Source of the DNA: Ectothiorhodospiraceae bacterium
GTDB taxonomy: Bacteria > Pseudomonadota > Gammaproteobacteria > Nitrococcales > Aquisalimonadaceae
NCBI GenBank assembly: GCA_020831845.1
Contig: JAFIFV010000117.1
Span: forward strand, 1 to 64,000
Direction: 5' to 3'
DNA: 64,000 nt
Of the stretch, positions 8,816 through 17,946 are shown piece by piece. Position 1 is the stretch's first letter. Each line of letters starts with the position of its first letter. The notes beneath the pieces are model-generated. The model was not told where the DNA came from. It saw only the letters and a program-made list of their open reading frames with translations, and ran no database searches. A program made the position numbers and the translations under genes.

Positions 8816-8879
8816 GGTGTGGCCACTGTCACGAAAACGGAGCAGTCGTGACAGTGGCCGGACACCTTGTGGTGTCCGG
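8816..8879. repeat. Two overlapping perfect hairpins
   Basis: GGCCACTGTCACGA (8821-8834) pairs with its exact complement at 8846-8859, a 14-bp stem with an 11-base loop; it can be lengthened by GGTGT (8816-8820) and ACACC (8862-8866) across a 2-base bulge. CCGGACACC (8858-8866) also pairs with GGTGTCCGG (8871-8879), a 9-bp stem with a 4-base loop. The extended first stem and the second share 8858-8866, so they compete. No T-tract follows on either strand. The surrounding gene-free stretch 8661-8962 holds nothing else I can name beyond the receptor's Shine-Dalgarno site (8669-8673). Confidence 0.7.
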
Positions 8880-8962
8880 GTCACGAACACGACCGGCCCG
8901 CGAATTCGTCAAGCCGGAGGCGCCGTTCGGTCAATCAAGGGGAGGTGGGGGGAGCGGGCTGA

Positions 8963-10111
8963 TCAGGACCCATTCCCGGACGGCTCGATGCGCCGGATTG
9001 CAGCGTCGCCGCGTTGGATCATATGCTCCAGGCTGCCAATCTGCCGCTCCATATCCGGCAAGGCCTCCCGGCGATAGCGGTTGACCTCGTCGATGGCCGC
9101 CAGGACGTCACTGAAAGCCTGCTCCAGGCGCTCCATGTCCAGCACCGAGTCCGAGGCGCGGGCGTGGATGTCGGTACCCTGCTGGCGCAAGGCCTGGGCC
9201 GTGCCTGCTATCAGCTCCGAAGTACTGTCACTGAGTGCCCGGACGCGATCGAGCACCAGCCGCTGGTTGGCCAGGGCCAGCGCCACGGCGACCGCCACAT
9301 TCAGGGCCGACACGGTGACGTTGATGGCACGATCCACGCCCCGTATGAGCTCACGGTTGTTGCGTATAACCACTTCCAGTGCCAACACGCCCTGCTGGCT
9401 GACGGCATACTGCTGTTGCAGATCGAGAATACGCTGGCGGAGCGGAAACAGCAGTTCCTCCTCGATGAACCGCCGGCGCTCGTCGGTCGTTTCTCCGGCA
9501 GCCTGTTGCAGACGCTGGTCGATGCGCTTGCCGAGTTCGATCTGCGTATGCAGTTCCCCCAAGCTCTCTCTCAGTCCCTGCTGGTCGTCGGCCAATGTCA
9601 GGTTATCCCGGCGCAGCACGTCCTGGCCTTGCTCCAGATCGCCGATAATGGCATCCAGCGCCTGCTGCGCGGTCTCGAACTTGCGGAAGTAGCGCTGAAG
9701 ATGATTTCCAACGCCGGGAATGAAGGACATCACCCGGGCCAGCGCACCAGGGCGCAGGTTGTTCCTGTTCGGATCCAGTTCGCGCATCTTGCCGCGCAGG
9801 TCCAGCAATGCTCTCGCTACAGGGCCGCCGCCTTCACGCTCCTGGTCGGCCAACTGACGGATAGGCGTCTCCAGCAGACTGCTGCGGCGGGCCGCCTGGC
9901 GCTGGGTCTCAATGCCCATGTGGTCCACTGCTCGTCGCTGCTCCTCCGACAGACCGGCCAGCACCTGACGGACGAAGGTATCCGCCTGGCTGTCCAGGTC
10001 CACCGCTGCAGTCCCCTGCGCCGCCTCGCGTTCTATCTCCTCGTTCAGTGCCTCCGTCAGAGGCGGGGAAAGTGGGTCGGCGCCGGAGCGCGAGGAATTG
10101 GAATCAGTCAT
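8963..10111 (-). CDS. TelA-family toxic anion resistance protein
   Basis: A 382-residue, largely helical, soluble protein of the TelA/KlaA family, whose members are linked to tellurite and other stress resistance by an unknown mechanism. Family traits visible are the coiled-coil-rich body, the FIPGVGNHLQRYFRKFE segment, and the DLEQGQDVLRRDN and LEVVIRNNRELIRGVDRA stretches. The ATG at 10111 has AAGGTGG upstream and overlaps the previous gene by 8 bp, so the two are translationally coupled. The partner is an XpaC-like membrane protein, the usual neighbour of TelA. Confidence 0.85.
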   Translation of the reverse strand: MTDSNSSRSGADPLSPPLTEALNEEIEREAAQGTAAVDLDSQADTFVRQVLAGLSEEQRRAVDHMGIETQRQAARRSSLLETPIRQLADQEREGGGPVARALLDLRGKMRELDPNRNNLRPGALARVMSFIPGVGNHLQRYFRKFETAQQALDAIIGDLEQGQDVLRRDNLTLADDQQGLRESLGELHTQIELGKRIDQRLQQAAGETTDERRRFIEEELLFPLRQRILDLQQQYAVSQQGVLALEVVIRNNRELIRGVDRAINVTVSALNVAVAVALALANQRLVLDRVRALSDSTSELIAGTAQALRQQGTDIHARASDSVLDMERLEQAFSDVLAAIDEVNRYRREALPDMERQIGSLEHMIQRGDAAIRRIEPSGNGS

Positions 10112-11027
10112 CTGCCACCTTGCCGTAGCGATCAGCCCTGTCGATGAATTCACGCAATTCCTGCAACGCCTGGCCGGCCGCTGGCGCAGCACTGGAGGAA
10201 CGTTCCGTTTCCAGTCGAGACAGTGCCGCGGCCGTGTGATCCAGCGCCGTCATGGCCTCTTCATTTCGGGCGCTCAGGCGGTTCACACCTCGCTCGGTCT
10301 CGCGAGCAAGCTCAAGACGCTCCTCCAGCGCGGTCTTGTCCTCGCCGCCCGCGGCCAGGCGCTGTCTGACATAGTCCACGTCAATACCGGCGGTACCTCT
10401 CAAGAGCGAAACCATCTGAGACAACGTGTTCGCCGCCGCGCGGCAGACCTCCGTCACCAGCGCACCGGCACGCCGATGAGCCAGCTCACCCGGACGGAAC
10501 TTGCTGTCCAGCAATGCGTTGATGTGAGCATAGCGGGTATACAGTCGGTCCACCTGCACTGCCAGATCCGGCCGCCGCAGTGCCAGCAACTGACCTTTGG
10601 CCATCGCCAGGCTGCGCACCGTGTCGTCGGCATCAGCCGGTAGTTCATCCGGGTCCAGCGTACGGACCCCGGCCTCGTGCGACGGCGCGCGCTGCTTCAG
10701 AGTCTCCTGCCGGCGCTCGCGCAGTTCCCGTTCCTGCCGGCGGCGACCACGCCAGGCGCGCCAGCGCCGCTCCAGCGGCAGTGCAACGGCCACCGCCCCC
10801 AGGCCGGCAAGCCAACCGCCCAGCGAAGGGCCGAATCCGCCCCAAAGGGATGTGAGCCAGAGCAGGAAGGAGGCGAACGGCAGCAGCAGCCAGTAGCGGA
10901 ACACCACCTGCAGTCGGCCGGGATTCAGCGTCGGCACGGCGATATCCGGCCGCGCCATGCCGATGAAGAACCACGGAATGCACGACAGAAACAGACCGTA
11001 GGCGAAACCCTGCAGAAAGCCGAACAT
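10104..11027 (-). CDS. XpaC-like membrane protein
   Basis: A 307-residue protein with about three hydrophobic segments in its first 90 residues (MFGFLQGFAYGLFLSCIPWF onward), a strongly basic stretch (about residues 87-110), and a long soluble helical C-terminal region. This layout, together with the overlapping downstream telA-like gene, matches the XpaC family (once described as 5-bromo-4-chloroindolyl phosphate hydrolysis protein), whose biochemical role is unknown. The start at 11027 was chosen because sequence upstream in this frame is only the antisense-like shadow of cueR. The assignment rests on topology and neighbour more than on motifs. Confidence 0.72.
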   Translation of the reverse strand: MFGFLQGFAYGLFLSCIPWFFIGMARPDIAVPTLNPGRLQVVFRYWLLLPFASFLLWLTSLWGGFGPSLGGWLAGLGAVAVALPLERRWRAWRGRRRQERELRERRQETLKQRAPSHEAGVRTLDPDELPADADDTVRSLAMAKGQLLALRRPDLAVQVDRLYTRYAHINALLDSKFRPGELAHRRAGALVTEVCRAAANTLSQMVSLLRGTAGIDVDYVRQRLAAGGEDKTALEERLELARETERGVNRLSARNEEAMTALDHTAAALSRLETERSSSAAPAAGQALQELREFIDRADRYGKVADD

Positions 11028-11062
11028 GCGCACCTGCAACTGTTGACGACCAGACGGGGAAA

Positions 11063-11096
11063 GGGGTGATCGCTTCCTCGAGGAGCTGATCACCCC
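11063..11096. terminator. Inverted repeat behind cueR, possible terminator
   Basis: GGGGTGATC (11063-11071) pairs exactly with GATCACCCC (11088-11096), and the loop contains the palindrome CCTCGAGG. On the minus strand it is followed by only three T residues, so it is a weak intrinsic terminator at best. It sits between cueR and the XpaC-like gene. Confidence 0.45.
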
Positions 11097-11151
11097 TCCC
11101 CTGATGCCTATCCTCGCGCAGTATTGGTGCTGCTGGGAAGCTCTGGTGAAC

Positions 11152-11589
11152 TCAAATCCGATTGGAACGCGGCTCTGCAGTCGCGCCCGCCAGGTCGTCC
11201 AGGATGGGGCAATCCGGCCGTTCGTTGCCCTTGCAGTGCTCCGCCAAGTGGCGCAGGGTCCGGACCATGGCCTGTAACTGTTCGATCCGGGATTCAAGAT
11301 CCTCCACATGCTGCATTGCCAGTGCCTTGACGTCGGCGCTGGCGCGCCCCTGGTTCTGCCACAGGGCAAGCAACTGTCGGATCTCCTCAACAGAAAATCC
11401 CAGATCCCGGGCGCGTTTGATGAACTGCAGCGCGTGCACGTCCTGCTGCTGGAACAGGCGATACCCCGAGCTGGACCGGCCGGCGGGTTGGTACAGGTCG
11501 ATCTCGTCATAGTAGCGGATCATCTTCGCGCTGACGCCGGAGGCCGTCGCAGCCTGACCGATGGTCATGGAACGTTCATTCGCCGCCAT
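11152..11589 (-). CDS. cueR: CueR, copper-responsive MerR-family regulator
   Basis: A 145-residue activator that senses Cu(I) and twists an over-long promoter spacer into an active shape. The MerR helix-turn-helix is MTIGQAATASGVSAKMIRYYDE near the N terminus, followed by a long dimerisation helix. The metal loop has the CueR pattern Cys-x7-Cys (HCKGNERPDCPIL), which marks monovalent copper, silver or gold sensing. GGAGG precedes the ATG at 11589 by 9 bp. It lies 19 bp downstream of copA in the same direction, and a matching operator is found at 14189-14219, so it probably regulates its own operon. Confidence 0.93.
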   Translation of the reverse strand: MAANERSMTIGQAATASGVSAKMIRYYDEIDLYQPAGRSSSGYRLFQQQDVHALQFIKRARDLGFSVEEIRQLLALWQNQGRASADVKALAMQHVEDLESRIEQLQAMVRTLRHLAEHCKGNERPDCPILDDLAGATAEPRSNRI

Positions 11590-11608
11590 GATGTGACACC
11601 TCCTCCCG

Positions 11609-14152
11609 TCAGGCTTTGCCGACGATCGCGTGCTCCGGCGCAGGTTTTGACTCCGGCGCCGACGCAGGTGCGTCAAACGGCGCCCGGAAACGCCGCAGGC
11701 GGAGCGCATTACCCAGTACACTGATGCTTGACAGCCCCATGGCCAGCGCGGCCAGCATCGGCGACAGCAGCAAGCCGGCAACCGGATACAGCGCACCGGC
11801 GGCCACCGGGATCAGTAGCGTATTGTAGGCGAAAGCCCAGAACAGGTTCTGCCGGATATTGCGCAAGGTTGCCCGGGACAGGGCGACCGCATTCGGCAAC
11901 TTGCGGAGATTCCCCGACATCAGGACGACGTCGGCGCTTTCCATGGCGATATCCGTGCCGCTGCCGATTGCCACGCCGATATCCGCCTGGGCCAGCGCCG
12001 GCGCATCGTTGATGCCATCACCCACGAAGGCCACCCGTTCGCCAGCCTGCTGAAGCCGCTTCACCACCTGTTGTTTGCCCTCGGGCAGCACCTCCGCCTC
12101 CACGGTTTCGATACCAACCTGGGAGGCAATCGCCATGGCCGTGGCCCGAGCATCGCCTGTGACCATCACCACCCGCAAGCCGAGCGCCTTCAACCCGGAG
12201 ACCGCAGCCGCGGCCTCCGGACGCACCGGGTCAGCCACCGCGAAAACGGCAACCGGAACGTCGTCCACCACCGCGTACATGGGCGACTTGCCCTGTTCGG
12301 CCAGCTCCGACGCCCATGCCGACAGATCATCCGGTCGGTACCCCAGTCTGTGCAGATAGCGCTCGGCGCCGACATGCACCATGCGCCCGTTGACGCGGGC
12401 GCTGACGCCGAAACCGGCCTCTGCGTGGAATTCCGAGGCTTCCGGGACAGCGATTTTCCGCTCCACGGCGGCATCGACGATCGCCTTGGCCACCGGGTGC
12501 TCGGAACGGGCCTCGACCGCGGCCACCACCGCGAGTATGTCCGCCTCCCGCTGCCCTTCCACCAGGCGCAGATCGGTGAGCCGCGGCCGACCCTCGGTCA
12601 GCGTGCCTGTCTTGTCCAGCGCCGCCACCGTCGCGTTCCGCAACGACTGCAACGCCTCGCCGCGGCGGAACAGCACGCCCAGCTCCGCTCCCTTGCCGGT
12701 TCCGACCATGATGGACGTGGGAGTGGCGAGCCCCATGGCGCAGGGGCAGGCGATGATCAGTACGGCCACGGCATTGACCAGGGCAAAGGTCAGCGCCGGC
12801 TCGGGCCCGAGCAATAGCCAGATCAGGAACGTGACGGCTGCGGCCAGCATGACGGCTGGTACGAAATAGGCGGTGACGCGGTCGACCAGCGCCTGGATCG
12901 GCAGCTTGGAGCCCTGCGCCTGCTGCACCATGCGGACGATCTGTGCCAGCACGGTATCGGCGCCGACGCGCGTTGCCACGCACTCGAGACTGCCCCGCTG
13001 GTTGATCGTTCCACCGACAATCTCGGCGCCAGCGGTCTTCTCGACCGGCAGCGGCTCCCCGGTGAGCATGGACTCGTCAACCCAGGAGTGCCCCTCTTTC
13101 ACCGTGCCATCCACGGGAACACGCTCCCCTGGCCGGATCAGCACCCGGTCCCCGGGCCCGACCTGTTCCACCGGTACTTCCACCCAGCTTTCGTTCCGCA
13201 GCACCCGGGCCGTGCGTGATTGCAAGCGCATCAGCCTTCGAATCGCCTCGCTGGTCCGTCCCTTGCTCAGCGCCTCGATATAGCGCCCGAGCAGAACCAG
13301 CGTGATGATCACGGCCGCCGGCTCGTAGTAGACGTGAGCCGTTCCCGCGGGAAGGATTCCCGGAGCGAATGTGGCCACCACGGAATAGCCGTACGCAGCA
13401 CTTGTGCCGAGCATCACCAGGGAGTTCATATCCGGTGCTCGCCGCAGCAGCGCTGGACCGCCTGCGCGGTAGAAGCGCAACCCGGGCCCGAACTGGACCA
13501 GGCTGGCCAGAACCAGTTGCATCAGCAGCAGGTTCTGAAGTCCGAACGTACCGCTCAGCCAGTGGTGGAAGGCGGGAACCAGGTGGCCGCCCATTTCCGT
13601 CACGAAAATGGGAGCGGTCAGACAAGCAGCCACCAACACCGCGCGCTTCAGCCGCTGCTGCTCCTGCGCCCTCCGCCCCCCATCATCCTGGTCCACGGAA
13701 TGGCCGGCCGTCACACGGTATCCCGCATCGGCCAGAGCTGCAGTGATGTCGTCGGCGCCGATCATGCCGGGCTGGAAGCGTACACGCACGCTTTCCGTAG
13801 CAAGATTGGCCGAGGCCTCCAGCACGCCGCCCACCGCGCCGAGCGCCTGCTCGATGCGTCCGACACACGAGCCGCAATGCATGCCTTCAACGGCGAACTC
13901 CCGTTCCTCCTCGCTCAACGCCAGCCCAACGGTACCCAGGGCCTCCGCCGCCGCCGGACCGGAAAACCGTTGCTGATCCACCTCCAGCGACGCCTTTTCT
14001 GTGGCGAGGTTGACGGAGACGCCGCGGACGCCGGGCACTCCGGCCAACGCGCGTTCGGCACGCGACACGCAGCCTGCGCAATGCAAGCCGGTTATTCCCA
14101 GTTCGATGTTGACCGGGGCAGACTGATGCTGATCGTGCGCGGATGCGCGCAT
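11609..14152 (-). CDS. copA: Cu(I)-exporting P1B-type ATPase CopA
   Basis: Pumps Cu(I) out of the cytoplasm at the cost of ATP. The 847 residues contain two N-terminal heavy-metal domains with Cys25-x2-Cys28 (GLHCAGC) and Cys93-x2-Cys96 (GMHCGSC), eight expected membrane helices, the TGE actuator motif, the Cys469-Pro-Cys471 transport motif, the DKTGT phosphorylation site (Asp513), the SEHP motif of the nucleotide domain and GDGIND. This is the full CopA set and length. Transcription is expected from the CueR-type promoter just upstream, and cueR follows in the same operon. Confidence 0.95.
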   Translation of the reverse strand: MRASAHDQHQSAPVNIELGITGLHCAGCVSRAERALAGVPGVRGVSVNLATEKASLEVDQQRFSGPAAAEALGTVGLALSEEEREFAVEGMHCGSCVGRIEQALGAVGGVLEASANLATESVRVRFQPGMIGADDITAALADAGYRVTAGHSVDQDDGGRRAQEQQRLKRAVLVAACLTAPIFVTEMGGHLVPAFHHWLSGTFGLQNLLLMQLVLASLVQFGPGLRFYRAGGPALLRRAPDMNSLVMLGTSAAYGYSVVATFAPGILPAGTAHVYYEPAAVIITLVLLGRYIEALSKGRTSEAIRRLMRLQSRTARVLRNESWVEVPVEQVGPGDRVLIRPGERVPVDGTVKEGHSWVDESMLTGEPLPVEKTAGAEIVGGTINQRGSLECVATRVGADTVLAQIVRMVQQAQGSKLPIQALVDRVTAYFVPAVMLAAAVTFLIWLLLGPEPALTFALVNAVAVLIIACPCAMGLATPTSIMVGTGKGAELGVLFRRGEALQSLRNATVAALDKTGTLTEGRPRLTDLRLVEGQREADILAVVAAVEARSEHPVAKAIVDAAVERKIAVPEASEFHAEAGFGVSARVNGRMVHVGAERYLHRLGYRPDDLSAWASELAEQGKSPMYAVVDDVPVAVFAVADPVRPEAAAAVSGLKALGLRVVMVTGDARATAMAIASQVGIETVEAEVLPEGKQQVVKRLQQAGERVAFVGDGINDAPALAQADIGVAIGSGTDIAMESADVVLMSGNLRKLPNAVALSRATLRNIRQNLFWAFAYNTLLIPVAAGALYPVAGLLLSPMLAALAMGLSSISVLGNALRLRRFRAPFDAPASAPESKPAPEHAIVGKA

Positions 14153-14188
14153 GGTGCTGTACCCTTTGAAAGTCCGAGACGTTTCTTG

Positions 14189-14219
14189 TTTATAAACCTT
14201 CCCACAATGGTAGGGTCAA
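14189..14219 (-). promoter_or_regulatory. CueR-type promoter and operator of copA
   Basis: On the minus strand a -35 box TTGACC (14214-14219) and a -10 box TATAAA (14189-14194) are separated by 19 bp, the over-long spacer typical of MerR-family promoters. Within it lies the dyad ACCTTCC...GGTAGGGT (14196-14216, plus-strand reading), very close to known CueR operators. It drives copA and cueR. Confidence 0.9.
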
Positions 14220-14230
14220 GCGTTCTGCGA

Positions 14231-14257
14231 GAACTTTTTCCGCCACTGCAGCTCTGT
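14231..14257 (+). promoter_or_regulatory. RpoE/AlgU-like promoter of crtYIB
   Basis: GAACTT (14231-14236), a 16-bp spacer and TCTGT (14253-14257) match the gammaproteobacterial RpoE/AlgU consensus GAACTT-N16-TCTGA at all but the last base. The crtY start codon follows about 55 bp later, with AAAGGA as ribosome site. It is back-to-back with the CueR promoter, the two -35 boxes being 11 bp apart. Confidence 0.6.
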
Positions 14258-14312
14258 CTGTCAGAGTCGATCACCCCCCGGGCGCATCGCCGGGCCAACA
14301 AAGGACAAACAG

Positions 14313-15485
14313 ATGGTTCCTGACCTCGTGCTGGTCGGCGGCGGGCTGGCCAACAGCCTGATTGCCTGGAGACTGGCCACGCGTCGCCCGGAAGCCCGCA
14401 TCGTCATTCTGGAGCAGGAAGGGACGCTGGGGGGGAACCACACCTGGTCGTTTCACGGCACGGATCTGAGCGAAACCCAGCGCGAATGGCTGGCGCCGCT
14501 GGTGGAGCACGATTGGAGGGGCCATGAGGTCCGCTTCCCCGCGTTCCACAGACAACTCCGGGGCAGTTACCACGCCGTGACGTCGGAGCGTCTTCATCGG
14601 GAAATCCAGGGCCGGCAGATCGCGGACATCCGGCTCGGGGAGCGTGTACGCGAGTTGTGTGCCAACGGCGTGGCGTTGTCCACCGGGGAGTTCATGCCGG
14701 CGCGCGGGGTCATTGACGGCAGGGGCCCGCGTCACAGCGGCAGTCTGGTGCTGGGGTACCAGAAGTTCATCGGGCTGGAGCTATCACTGGCCACCGAGCA
14801 TCGGCTGGCAAACCCGATCATCATGGATGCGACCGTTTCCCAGGCGGACGGCTACCGTTTCATGTACGTGTTGCCTCTGGGACCGAGACGCCTGCTGGTA
14901 GAGGACACCCGCTACAGCGACGGCGCCGACCTGGACGACCAGTCCCTTCGGCGACAGACGCTGGCCTACGCCGCCGCCCAGGGCTGGGATGTCAGCGAGA
15001 CACTGCGCGAGGAACGGGGTGTATTGCCGATCCTGCTGGCGGGAGACCTGGATGCGTACTGGCGTGAGGGCATCGACGGCGTGGGCCGCAGCGGGCTCAA
15101 TGCGGCACTGTTCCATCCCACCACCGGCTACTCCCTGCCCTATGCGGTCCGCCTGGCGGATGCTATCGCCGATAGCGGACAACTGGACGGTGCCTCCCTG
15201 GCTTCGCTGACCAGACGGTTTGCTGACCAGGTGTGGCGGCAAACGCGCTTTTTCCGTCTGCTGAACCGCATGCTGTTCCGTGCGGGACGACCGGAGCATC
15301 GCTACCGCGTACTGCAGCGCTTCTATGGATTGAACGAATCTCTGATCGCGCGTTTCTACGCCGGTCGGCCAAGCCTGGCGGACCAGGCCCGATTACTCAC
15401 CGGCAAACCGCCGGTGCCGGTCATCGCGGCCATGCGCTGCCTTTCCGAGCGCAAGCTCCTTCGTCGCGAACTGGGAAACGCATGA
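14313..15485 (+). CDS. crtY: Lycopene beta-cyclase CrtY
   Basis: Cyclises both ends of lycopene to give beta-carotene. The 390 residues match the CrtY-type flavoprotein cyclases in length. Visible are an N-terminal dinucleotide-binding motif (DLVLVGGGLANSLIAWRL), the LGGNHTWSFH stretch, VIDGRGP, and the conserved LPLGPRRLLVEDTRYSD segment. Its stop overlaps the crtI start as ATGA, so the genes are translationally coupled in a crtY-crtI-crtB operon. Confidence 0.93.
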   Translation: MVPDLVLVGGGLANSLIAWRLATRRPEARIVILEQEGTLGGNHTWSFHGTDLSETQREWLAPLVEHDWRGHEVRFPAFHRQLRGSYHAVTSERLHREIQGRQIADIRLGERVRELCANGVALSTGEFMPARGVIDGRGPRHSGSLVLGYQKFIGLELSLATEHRLANPIIMDATVSQADGYRFMYVLPLGPRRLLVEDTRYSDGADLDDQSLRRQTLAYAAAQGWDVSETLREERGVLPILLAGDLDAYWREGIDGVGRSGLNAALFHPTTGYSLPYAVRLADAIADSGQLDGASLASLTRRFADQVWRQTRFFRLLNRMLFRAGRPEHRYRVLQRFYGLNESLIARFYAGRPSLADQARLLTGKPPVPVIAAMRCLSERKLLRRELGNA

Positions 15486-16987
15486 ACAGCACTCCGAGAG
15501 CGGCCGTGATCGGCTCGGGATTCGGCGGTCTGGCGCTGGCCATCAGACTGCAGGCAGGCGGCTATCAGACCACCTTGCTGGAGAAGCGCGACAAGCCTGG
15601 CGGCAGGGCCTACGTCTACCACGACCAGGGCTTCGTCTTCGACGGTGGCCCCACAGTCATCACCGACCCGTCCGCACTGGAACAGTTGTTCACGCTCGCG
15701 GGTCGTTCCATGCGCGATTACGTGGAATTGCTGCCGGTGGACCCGATGTATCGCCTGTGCTGGGAAGACGGAACGGTGTTCGACTACACCAACGACCAGT
15801 CCCGGCTGGAGGCGCAGATCGCCGAAAAATCCCCAGCAGATGTAGATGGTTACAGACGATTTCTCGAGTACTCAAAAGCTGTATTCGACGAAGGCTACCT
15901 GAAACTGGGGCATGTCCCGTTCCTGGATTTTCGAAGCATGATCCGGGTAGCGCCCCAGTTGATGCGCCTGCAAGCCTACCGCAGCGTCTACAGCATGGTG
16001 TCACGCTATATTCGGGACGAGCATCTGCGCCAGGCGTTTTCCTTCCATCCCCTGCTGGTGGGCGGCAACCCTTTTCGAACCTCTTCGATTTACGCGCTGA
16101 TCCACGCCCTGGAGCGGGAATGGGGCGTCTGGTTCGCAAAAGGGGGAACCGGCGCGCTGGTCAACGGACTGGTACGGCTGTTCGAGGATCTGGGAGGCGA
16201 ACTGATGCTGGGCGCCGAGGTGGATCAACTGCTGACCAGCGGTGATCGCATCACCGGCCTGCGCACCCGTGACGGCTGGCAGGCCGAGTTCGACGCTGTC
16301 GCCAGCAACGCTGATGTCATGCACACGTATGGGCGACTGCTCAGGGACAACCCGCGCGGGGTCAGCCAGGCACGCAGTCTCGCCCGTCGCAGCTACAGCA
16401 TGTCCCTGTTCGTCATCTACTTCGGCTTGCGCCGTGTGCATCCGGAGTTGCAGCATCACATGGTGCTGTTCGGCCCCCGTTACCGCGAACTGATCAAGGA
16501 CATCTTCGACGGCCCGGATCTGCCGGAGGATTTCTCTCTTTACCTGCACGCGCCCACTGTCACCGACCCGGGCCTGGCGCCGGAGGGCTGTAGCGCCTAC
16601 TACGTACTCTCCCCCGTGCCTCATCTTGGCAAGGCGGACGTGGACTGGGAGCGCGAGGGCCCCCGCTACGCAGATCGCATCCTGGACTACCTGGAGCGTC
16701 ATCATATCCCGGGCTTGCGGGAGGATCTGGTGACCATGCGGCTGCTGACGCCGCTGGATTTCCGCGACGAGTTGAACTCGCATCTCGGGTCCGCGTTTTC
16801 GGTGGAGCCGGTACTCACCCAGAGCGCATGGTTCCGCCCCCACAACAGGGACAGCAGGCTGCGGAACCTCTACCTGGTGGGTGCCGGCACACACCCCGGC
16901 GCGGGCATTCCCGGCGTGGTGGGTTCCGCGCGCGCCACGGCGGGTCTGATGCTGGCCGATGCCGGGCTGGAACGGGCGCAGGACTGA
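15482..16987 (+). CDS. crtI: Phytoene desaturase CrtI
   Basis: FAD-dependent desaturase that turns phytoene into lycopene in four steps. The 501 residues are standard for bacterial CrtI. The N-terminal FAD motif is VIGSGFGGLALAIRL, followed by EKRDKPGGRAYVY and FDGGPTVITDP; the C-terminal signature is NLYLVGAGTHPGAGIPGVVGSA. The start was placed at the ATG overlapping the crtY stop, since any longer reading only antisenses or repeats crtY sequence in another frame. The crtB start overlaps its stop by one base. Confidence 0.95.
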   Translation: MNSTPRAAVIGSGFGGLALAIRLQAGGYQTTLLEKRDKPGGRAYVYHDQGFVFDGGPTVITDPSALEQLFTLAGRSMRDYVELLPVDPMYRLCWEDGTVFDYTNDQSRLEAQIAEKSPADVDGYRRFLEYSKAVFDEGYLKLGHVPFLDFRSMIRVAPQLMRLQAYRSVYSMVSRYIRDEHLRQAFSFHPLLVGGNPFRTSSIYALIHALEREWGVWFAKGGTGALVNGLVRLFEDLGGELMLGAEVDQLLTSGDRITGLRTRDGWQAEFDAVASNADVMHTYGRLLRDNPRGVSQARSLARRSYSMSLFVIYFGLRRVHPELQHHMVLFGPRYRELIKDIFDGPDLPEDFSLYLHAPTVTDPGLAPEGCSAYYVLSPVPHLGKADVDWEREGPRYADRILDYLERHHIPGLREDLVTMRLLTPLDFRDELNSHLGSAFSVEPVLTQSAWFRPHNRDSRLRNLYLVGAGTHPGAGIPGVVGSARATAGLMLADAGLERAQD

Positions 16988-17946
16988 TGGACGCGGTTTC
17001 ACGGCAAAGTCAGCAAAGTATCGAACAGGGCTCCAGGAGCTTTGCGGCAGCGGCGCGGCTGTTCGATGCGCAGACGCGGGACAGTGCGTCGCTGCTGTAC
17101 GCATGGTGCCGCCATTGCGACGATGTCATCGACGGCCAGGTGCTGGGCTTCGCGGCGGAAACGATTGAGGCGCAGACAGCCCGTGAACGGCTGGCCAGGC
17201 TACGACACATGACCGACGCCGCGTACCAGGGGGAAACCGTGGAAGACCCCGTGTTCCAGGCGTTTCAGCGCGTGGTGCAGCGCCACCATATCCCGCGCCA
17301 GTACCCCCTGGACCTGCTGGAAGGTTTCCGCATGGACGTAGAGCAGACCCGGTACGAGAGCCTGCAGGACACGCTGCGCTACAGCTATCACGTCGCAGGC
17401 GTGGTCGGTGTGATGATGGCGTTGGTCATGGGAGTGCGCGATCGGCCTACGCTGGACCGCGCCTGCGACCTGGGGCTGGGCTTCCAGCTTACGAATATCG
17501 CCAGGGACGTGCGCGAGGACGCCCTGATCGGGCGGTGCTATCTGCCAGCGGCCTGGTGCCGCGAGGAAGGGCTCGCGCTGGAGGACCTGGCGCACCCGGA
17601 CGCGGCGGATGCGGTTTCGCGCCTGACCGCGCGCCTGGTGGAGGAAGCGGAACCGTACTACGCATCGGCCATGATCGGCATCCGGCAACTGCCGTTCCGC
17701 TCCGCCTGGGCGATTGCTGCGGCGCGGAACGTCTATCGGGAAATAGGCATGCAACTCAAGCGAGAGGGTCGGCAGGCTGTTCGACAGCGTGCCGTTACCA
17801 CGCCGGCCCGCAAACGGGTGCTGGCGGGTTACGGTGGGTTGCAGGCCCTGGTCGCGGTGAGCATTGGCAGGATGTTGCCGGAACCTCCTCGCCGGGGGCT
17901 ATGGAACCGTCCGTCAGCGGACACCGCTCAGCCCGATTCCCTTTGA
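16987..17946 (+). CDS. crtB: Phytoene synthase CrtB
   Basis: Condenses two geranylgeranyl diphosphate molecules into phytoene, the first committed carotenoid step. The 319 residues include the first aspartate-rich motif in CRHCDDVIDG and the second in NIARDVREDALIGRCYLP. The start overlaps the crtI stop as TGATG. The 3' end overlaps the convergent crtZ by 19 bp. Confidence 0.95.
   Translation: MDAVSRQSQQSIEQGSRSFAAAARLFDAQTRDSASLLYAWCRHCDDVIDGQVLGFAAETIEAQTARERLARLRHMTDAAYQGETVEDPVFQAFQRVVQRHHIPRQYPLDLLEGFRMDVEQTRYESLQDTLRYSYHVAGVVGVMMALVMGVRDRPTLDRACDLGLGFQLTNIARDVREDALIGRCYLPAAWCREEGLALEDLAHPDAADAVSRLTARLVEEAEPYYASAMIGIRQLPFRSAWAIAAARNVYREIGMQLKREGRQAVRQRAVTTPARKRVLAGYGGLQALVAVSIGRMLPEPPRRGLWNRPSADTAQPDSL

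Noticed and set aside
8555-8890. A 111-codon minus-strand frame overlapping the start of the TonB receptor gene
   Set aside because: Its middle part reads like protein, but it runs through the hairpins and 100 bp into the receptor gene in another frame, has no good ribosome site and no family I recognise. A leader peptide remains a remote option.
8816-8960. Resemblance to a cobalamin riboswitch (GCCACTG and an AGCCGGAGGCGCC stretch)
   Set aside because: The matching bases lie on the plus strand, away from the receptor gene's direction, and the remaining conserved core is missing.
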